From Conexibacter sp. (lineage in GTDB: Bacteria > Actinomycetota > Thermoleophilia > Solirubrobacterales > Solirubrobacteraceae), in NCBI GenBank assembly GCA_025964215.1, contig JAOPZG010000219.1, positions 1-8,635 of the forward strand: 8,635 bases of DNA. Reading direction: 5' to 3'. Below are positions 6,378-8,635 of this stretch, in pieces. Numbering within the stretch: the first letter of the stretch is position 1; each line of letters starts with the position of its first letter. Below the pieces are notes generated by a model. That model was not told the origin of the DNA, ran no database searches, and worked only from the letters and a program-made list of their open reading frames with translations. Made by a program: the position numbers and the translations under genes.

Positions 6378-7169
6378 ATGAGCGACGCGCACGACCAGAC
6401 GCTGCTGGACCTCGTCGCGGAGATCGTCGGGCTGCTCGACGTCGACGAGTTCCGCGCCGGCCTGATCGATGCGCTGCGCCGCGCGATCCCCGCCGACTGG
6501 ATCTCGCTCAACGACCTCGGGCCGGACCCCGCCGCGATCGTCACGATCGTCGTGCCGGAGATGACGGCCGAGCAGCACGCCACCTACGCGCGGCACGCGT
6601 TCGACAACCCCTTGGTCCAGCGCTACCAGCGCACGCTCGACGGCCGCGCCTACCGGTTCTCGGACGTCGCCACGCGCGAGGAGCTGCACGCGAGCGGGCT
6701 GCATCGCGAGTTCTACGCGCCGATCGGGCTCGAGCACCAGATCGCGTTCACGCTGCCCCACGCGCCCGACCGCGTGCTGGCGATCGCGATCTCCCGCCGC
6801 GGCCACGACTTCACCGACGCCGAGCGCGACCTGCTCGACCGAGCGCGCCCGTTCCTGATCCAGGCCTACCGCAACGCGGCCGAGCACTCGGCGCTGCGCC
6901 ACCGCTTCGCCGCCCTGCGCCACGGCCCGTCGCTGCCGCTCGCCGACCACGCCTTCGCCGCCGCGCTCACCGCCCGCGGCATCACCCGCCGCGAGGGCGA
7001 GATCCTCGGCTGGGTCGCCACCGGCCGCAGCAACCGCGAGATCGCCGACCTCCTGGAGCTCAGCGAGCGCACGGTCCAGAAGCACCTCCAGCGCTGCTTC
7101 GCCAAGCTCGGCGCCCGCTCCCGCGCCCAGGCGATCGCCCGGGCGCGCGAGCTGGCGCACGCTCAGTGA
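6378..7169 (+). CDS. LuxR-family (FixJ/NarL-type HTH) transcriptional regulator with GAF-like N-terminal domain
   Basis: A 263-residue predicted DNA-binding regulator. The C-terminal 201-257 segment is a clear LuxR-type HTH: GITRREGEIL (the LTpRE element), then GRSNREIADLLELSERTVQKHL containing the recognition helix, and FAKLGARSRAQA. The N-terminal region (about 5-165) alternates helices and strands in a GAF- or autoinducer-domain-like pattern but has no aspartate phospho-acceptor signature of a response regulator, so a small ligand or a partner protein is the likelier input. The signal is unknown. An in-frame TAG at 6348-6350 leaves ATG 6378 as the first usable start. There is no well-spaced Shine-Dalgarno. 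The gene is divergent from the surface-protein gene across 72 bp, which makes that gene, and the regulator itself, the first candidate targets. Confidence 0.9.
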   Translation: MSDAHDQTLLDLVAEIVGLLDVDEFRAGLIDALRRAIPADWISLNDLGPDPAAIVTIVVPEMTAEQHATYARHAFDNPLVQRYQRTLDGRAYRFSDVATREELHASGLHREFYAPIGLEHQIAFTLPHAPDRVLAIAISRRGHDFTDAERDLLDRARPFLIQAYRNAAEHSALRHRFAALRHGPSLPLADHAFAAALTARGITRREGEILGWVATGRSNREIADLLELSERTVQKHLQRCFAKLGARSRAQAIARARELAHAQ

Positions 7170-7206
7170 TTTGCGCTCTTGTGGTGCCGTCGGCGATGCT
7201 GCGCGG

Positions 7207-7473
7207 ATGGCCGCCCCGGAGCTCGCAGCCCTGAAGTCCGCTGAGACGTCGCTGAAGGCGGCGGTGACGGAGCTGCGGAAGGCGGCGGGGGCCGTGGTGC
7301 CCGACGCGCCCGTGCTCACCGGCACCAAGCACATCGGGAAGCGCTACCTCGCGACGAAGGCCGACCCGCCGGACGGCGAGGCGGCCCGGCGCCGCGACGA
7401 CATCGCCCTCCTGCAGGACGAGGTCGCGGACCTCTGCGGACGCGTCGCCGCGCTCGTCGCGCAGATCGGGTGA
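7207..7473 (+). CDS. Hypothetical 88-residue helical protein
   Basis: I do not recognise this protein. The N-terminal stretch (about 3-28, PELAALKSAETSLKAAVTELRKAA) and the C-terminal stretch (about 60-87, DDIALLQDEVADLCGRVAALVAQ) both look amphipathic helical, with heptad-like Leu/Val spacing that would allow a helical hairpin or coiled-coil oligomer. Between them is a polar linker with K-H-I-G-K-R-Y. There is no signal peptide or membrane span, and one Cys near the C-terminus. The ATG at 7207 is preferred over an in-frame TTG at 7171, which would add a 12-residue MRSCGAVG-type leader without support. No Shine-Dalgarno precedes the ATG. Its stop lies 6 bp before the membrane-protein start and overlaps that gene's ribosome binding site, so the two are probably translated together and may interact. 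Confidence 0.7.
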   Translation: MAAPELAALKSAETSLKAAVTELRKAAGAVVPDAPVLTGTKHIGKRYLATKADPPDGEAARRRDDIALLQDEVADLCGRVAALVAQIG

Positions 7474-7474
7474 G
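7468..7474 (+). promoter_or_regulatory. Ribosome binding site overlapping the upstream stop codon
   Basis: GGGTGAG lies 5 bases before the ATG at 7480 and contains the TGA stop (7471-7473) of the preceding small gene. This arrangement is typical of translational coupling and supports both the ATG at 7480 and reading the two genes as one operon. Confidence 0.55.
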
Positions 7475-7479
7475 CCGCG

Positions 7480-8298
7480 ATGGCCGACGCTGACCCGCCG
7501 CCCGCCGCGACCCCCGCACCCGCGCCCGCCACCGCAGCGCAGGACCAGGTCACCCGCTGGCGCGGCGTGATCGACGCGGTGCGCAGCCGCGCCGACCTCA
7601 GCGCGAAGGCGCTCGGCGCGATCGGCACGACGGCGATCACGGCGATCGGGATCGACAGGATCCAGGACCTCTCGCCGACCGACTGGAACACCCGCACGGA
7701 GATCTGGGCTGTGCTCGCCGTCTTCGGCTTCCTGTTGATGGCCGTCGTGATCGCCGGCTTCGTGCGCCGCCTGGCGCTGGTCAACGAGCCGGTCGTCATG
7801 TCGACCGGCGAGAGCGACCTGAAGGACCCGGCGGAGACCGCGATCGTCCGGCGGGCGTTCGGCGACATGGCGGGCCTGCACCAGGCGCCGTCCCTGCGGG
7901 CCTACGAGGCGCGGGCCGCTCGGCTCGAGCGGATCGCCGCCCGCAGCGACGCGGCGCGCCGGACGCAGCTCGAGCAGCAGGCCGCCGAGATCCGCGCCGA
8001 CGTGCAGGCCACGCTCGGCAAGGCCGCCGCCGACGTCCTGCGGCGCCGCAGCGCCCAGACGTTCACCGGCTCGTGGGCCCGCAGCATGTACGTGCTGGCG
8101 GTTGCGGGCTTCGTGCTCTTCGCGGTCGGCACGGACTACCTCGACGGCGACCGCGGCCGCCAGGACGCGGTCGCCAAGGCCCGGCTGGCCAACGACAAGG
8201 AGTGCGCCGCCGCCCTGAAGGCCTATTCAGACCAGGGCCTGACCGTGACGCTCCCGGCCGACCGCCGCTGCCCGAAGGCCGTGGCGACGAAGCGCTAG
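7480..8298 (+). CDS. Hypothetical multi-span membrane protein with a cytoplasmic helical loop
   Basis: A 272-residue protein that I cannot assign to a family. Residues 5-20 are a Pro/Ala-rich disordered N-terminus. Residues about 43-58 (ALGAIGTTAITAIGI) are weakly hydrophobic, about 75-95 (IWAVLAVFGFLLMAVVIAGF) are a strong membrane helix followed by Arg-Arg, and about 203-219 (MYVLAVAGFVLFAVG) are another. By the positive-inside rule the Arg-rich 97-200 loop, including a long probably coiled-coil stretch at 138-195, is cytoplasmic. The C-terminal about 50 residues with C242 and C264, a possible disulfide pair, are then outside. If the first segment spans the membrane, the N-terminus is inside and there are three helices. 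The gene follows the small helical protein by 6 bp. The C-terminus ends inside a palindrome shared with the convergent ferredoxin gene. No enzyme motif is visible. Confidence 0.78.
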   Translation: MADADPPPAATPAPAPATAAQDQVTRWRGVIDAVRSRADLSAKALGAIGTTAITAIGIDRIQDLSPTDWNTRTEIWAVLAVFGFLLMAVVIAGFVRRLALVNEPVVMSTGESDLKDPAETAIVRRAFGDMAGLHQAPSLRAYEARAARLERIAARSDAARRTQLEQQAAEIRADVQATLGKAAADVLRRRSAQTFTGSWARSMYVLAVAGFVLFAVGTDYLDGDRGRQDAVAKARLANDKECAAALKAYSDQGLTVTLPADRRCPKAVATKR

Positions 8299-8312
8299 CC
8301 GCGCGGGGCTAG
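8295..8312. terminator. Convergent-gene palindrome containing both stop codons
   Basis: CTAGCC (8295-8300) and GGCTAG (8307-8312) form a perfect 6-bp inverted repeat with a 6-base loop. The left arm contains the TAG of the membrane-protein gene (8296-8298) and the right arm contains the TAG of the minus-strand ferredoxin gene (8309-8311 read in reverse). It occupies the whole 10-bp gap and could act as a compact bidirectional terminator. No T-tract follows in either direction. Confidence 0.45.
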
Positions 8313-8551
8313 GCCAGCGACGCCTCGTTGTCGTACAACTTCAGCACCTTGACCTGCTCGGGCGAGGTGGCGTCGATGCAGAGGCGGCAGAGGACGCACT
8401 CGTCGACGTTGCCGGCGACGATCTGGACGGTGCCGCCGGCGTCGCCGTAGATGTCGACGGGGCAGACCTCGCGGAGCTTGGCGGCCACCGCGGGGTCGTT
8501 GACGATGGCATCCGAGACCTCGATGCCGATGAACGTTCCGTCGACCCTCAT
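8309..8551 (-). CDS. FixX-like single-cluster ferredoxin
   Basis: An 80-residue predicted iron-sulfur electron carrier. Four cysteines are present: C30 in a CPVDIY motif and C52, C55, C58 in ECVLCRLC. A CP motif N-terminal to a CxxCxxC triplet is the arrangement of FixX-type and ETF-quinone-oxidoreductase-associated ferredoxins, which hold one [4Fe-4S] cluster. The N-terminal 25 residues are mostly hydrophobic/acidic without a signal peptide, so it is cytoplasmic. The ATG at 8551 overlaps the TGA of the upstream minus-strand gene (ATGA), and GGAG lies 9 bases upstream, so the two are translationally coupled and the ferredoxin probably serves that upstream enzyme. Which quinone or flavoprotein partner it uses cannot be told from this window. 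Confidence 0.85.
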   Translation of the reverse strand: MRVDGTFIGIEVSDAIVNDPAVAAKLREVCPVDIYGDAGGTVQIVAGNVDECVLCRLCIDATSPEQVKVLKLYDNEASLA

Positions 8552-8635
8552 GCGCTGACGCTCCTCTCCGCGATCTTGGCCTTCATGATCTCCGGGATCT
8601 CGGAGATCTCCTCGGCCACCGTGATGCCCGCCTCG
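8548..8635 (-). CDS. C-terminal fragment of an unidentified gene upstream of the ferredoxin
   Basis: The right edge of the window carries the last 28 codons and TGA (8550-8548) of a minus-strand gene whose start lies beyond the window. The tail includes GITVAEEISEIPEIM, then KAKIAERSVSA: acidic then basic, probably helical. The fragment is too short for me to identify. Its stop overlaps the ferredoxin ATG by four bases, so it is almost certainly in the same operon. By analogy with FixCX pairs an FAD-dependent oxidoreductase is possible, but nothing in these residues shows it. Confidence 0.7.
   Translation of the reverse strand, partial: EAGITVAEEISEIPEIMKAKIAERSVSA
8561..8564 (-). promoter_or_regulatory. 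Ribosome binding site of the ferredoxin gene
   Basis: GGAG on the minus strand lies 9 bases before the ATG at 8551, inside the last codons of the upstream gene. It supports this start codon and the coupled ATGA junction. Confidence 0.55.

Noticed and set aside
7171..7206. Promoter before the small helical gene (TTGCGC at 7171-7176 and GATGCT at 7195-7200).
   Set aside because: The spacing is plausible for a leaderless transcript, but the -10 match is poor and the sequence is only 37 bp after the regulator stop, so read-through transcription is equally likely.
6306..7334. Upstream extension of the surface-protein frame by 343 codons, through the regulator gene on the opposite strand.
   Set aside because: The extension has no motif, overlaps the well-supported LuxR-type gene, and would bury the signal peptide. 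The ATG at 6305 has its own ribosome binding site.
7060..7881. A 273-codon minus-strand open frame opposite the end of the regulator and the two hypothetical genes.
   Set aside because: No recognisable motif, Arg/Gly/Ala-rich. The plus-strand frames have helices, membrane segments and a coupled ribosome binding site.
1..8635. CRISPR arrays, tRNA or rRNA genes, insertion sequences, phage attachment sites.
   Set aside because: I found no regularly spaced repeats, no cloverleaf-like or rRNA segment, no transposase motif and no long terminal repeats by reading both strands.

Overview
The window is very GC-rich, densely packed DNA with short intergenic gaps, G/C-ending codons and few strong Shine-Dalgarno sites. 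This fits a high-GC actinobacterium. The NHL/CSLREA/beta-helix surface protein with a basic C-terminal tail particularly suggests the Thermoleophilia (Solirubrobacterales-like) lineage, but no rRNA or marker gene is present to prove it. I see no mobile element, CRISPR array, tRNA or rRNA, and no gene-free stretch over 300 bases.

Layout. (1) Positions 1-786, plus strand: the 3' part of a classical short-chain dehydrogenase/reductase, then a dodecin (small flavin-storage protein) behind a short hairpin. (2) Positions 827-2417: an Fpg/Nei-family DNA glycosylase (minus) and a glutathione S-transferase-fold protein (plus), divergent with only 31 bp between their start codons. The glycosylase has an altered zinc finger and an altered lesion-recognition loop. 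(3) Positions 2424-6305, minus strand: a 1293-residue exported protein. In order it has a signal peptide with an embedded lipobox, a six-bladed NHL propeller, a CSLREA-type segment, a long parallel beta-helix interrupted by a charged insertion, and a C-terminal beta domain ending in a lysine-rich tail. (4) Positions 6378-7169, plus strand: a LuxR-type (FixJ/NarL-like HTH) regulator, divergent from the surface protein. The 72-bp gap carries two identical 8-bp palindrome-containing repeats one helical turn apart, next to a -35-like hexamer. (5) Positions 7207-8298, plus strand: a probable two-gene operon of unknown function, an 88-residue helical protein and a 272-residue multi-span membrane protein. 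(6) Positions 8309-8635, minus strand: a FixX-like single-cluster ferredoxin, translationally coupled (ATGA overlap) to the C-terminal end of an upstream gene that I cannot identify.

How the genes may work together. The most coherent local unit is the LuxR regulator with the giant cell-surface protein: they share a control region whose tandem sites are well placed to regulate one or both. The dodecin, glycosylase and GST-like protein are ordinary housekeeping or stress functions without a clear joint pathway. The ferredoxin and its upstream partner are probably an electron-transfer module that continues beyond the window. The membrane-protein pair is the part with least explained function. 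All functional statements come from motif recognition; no database search was possible.
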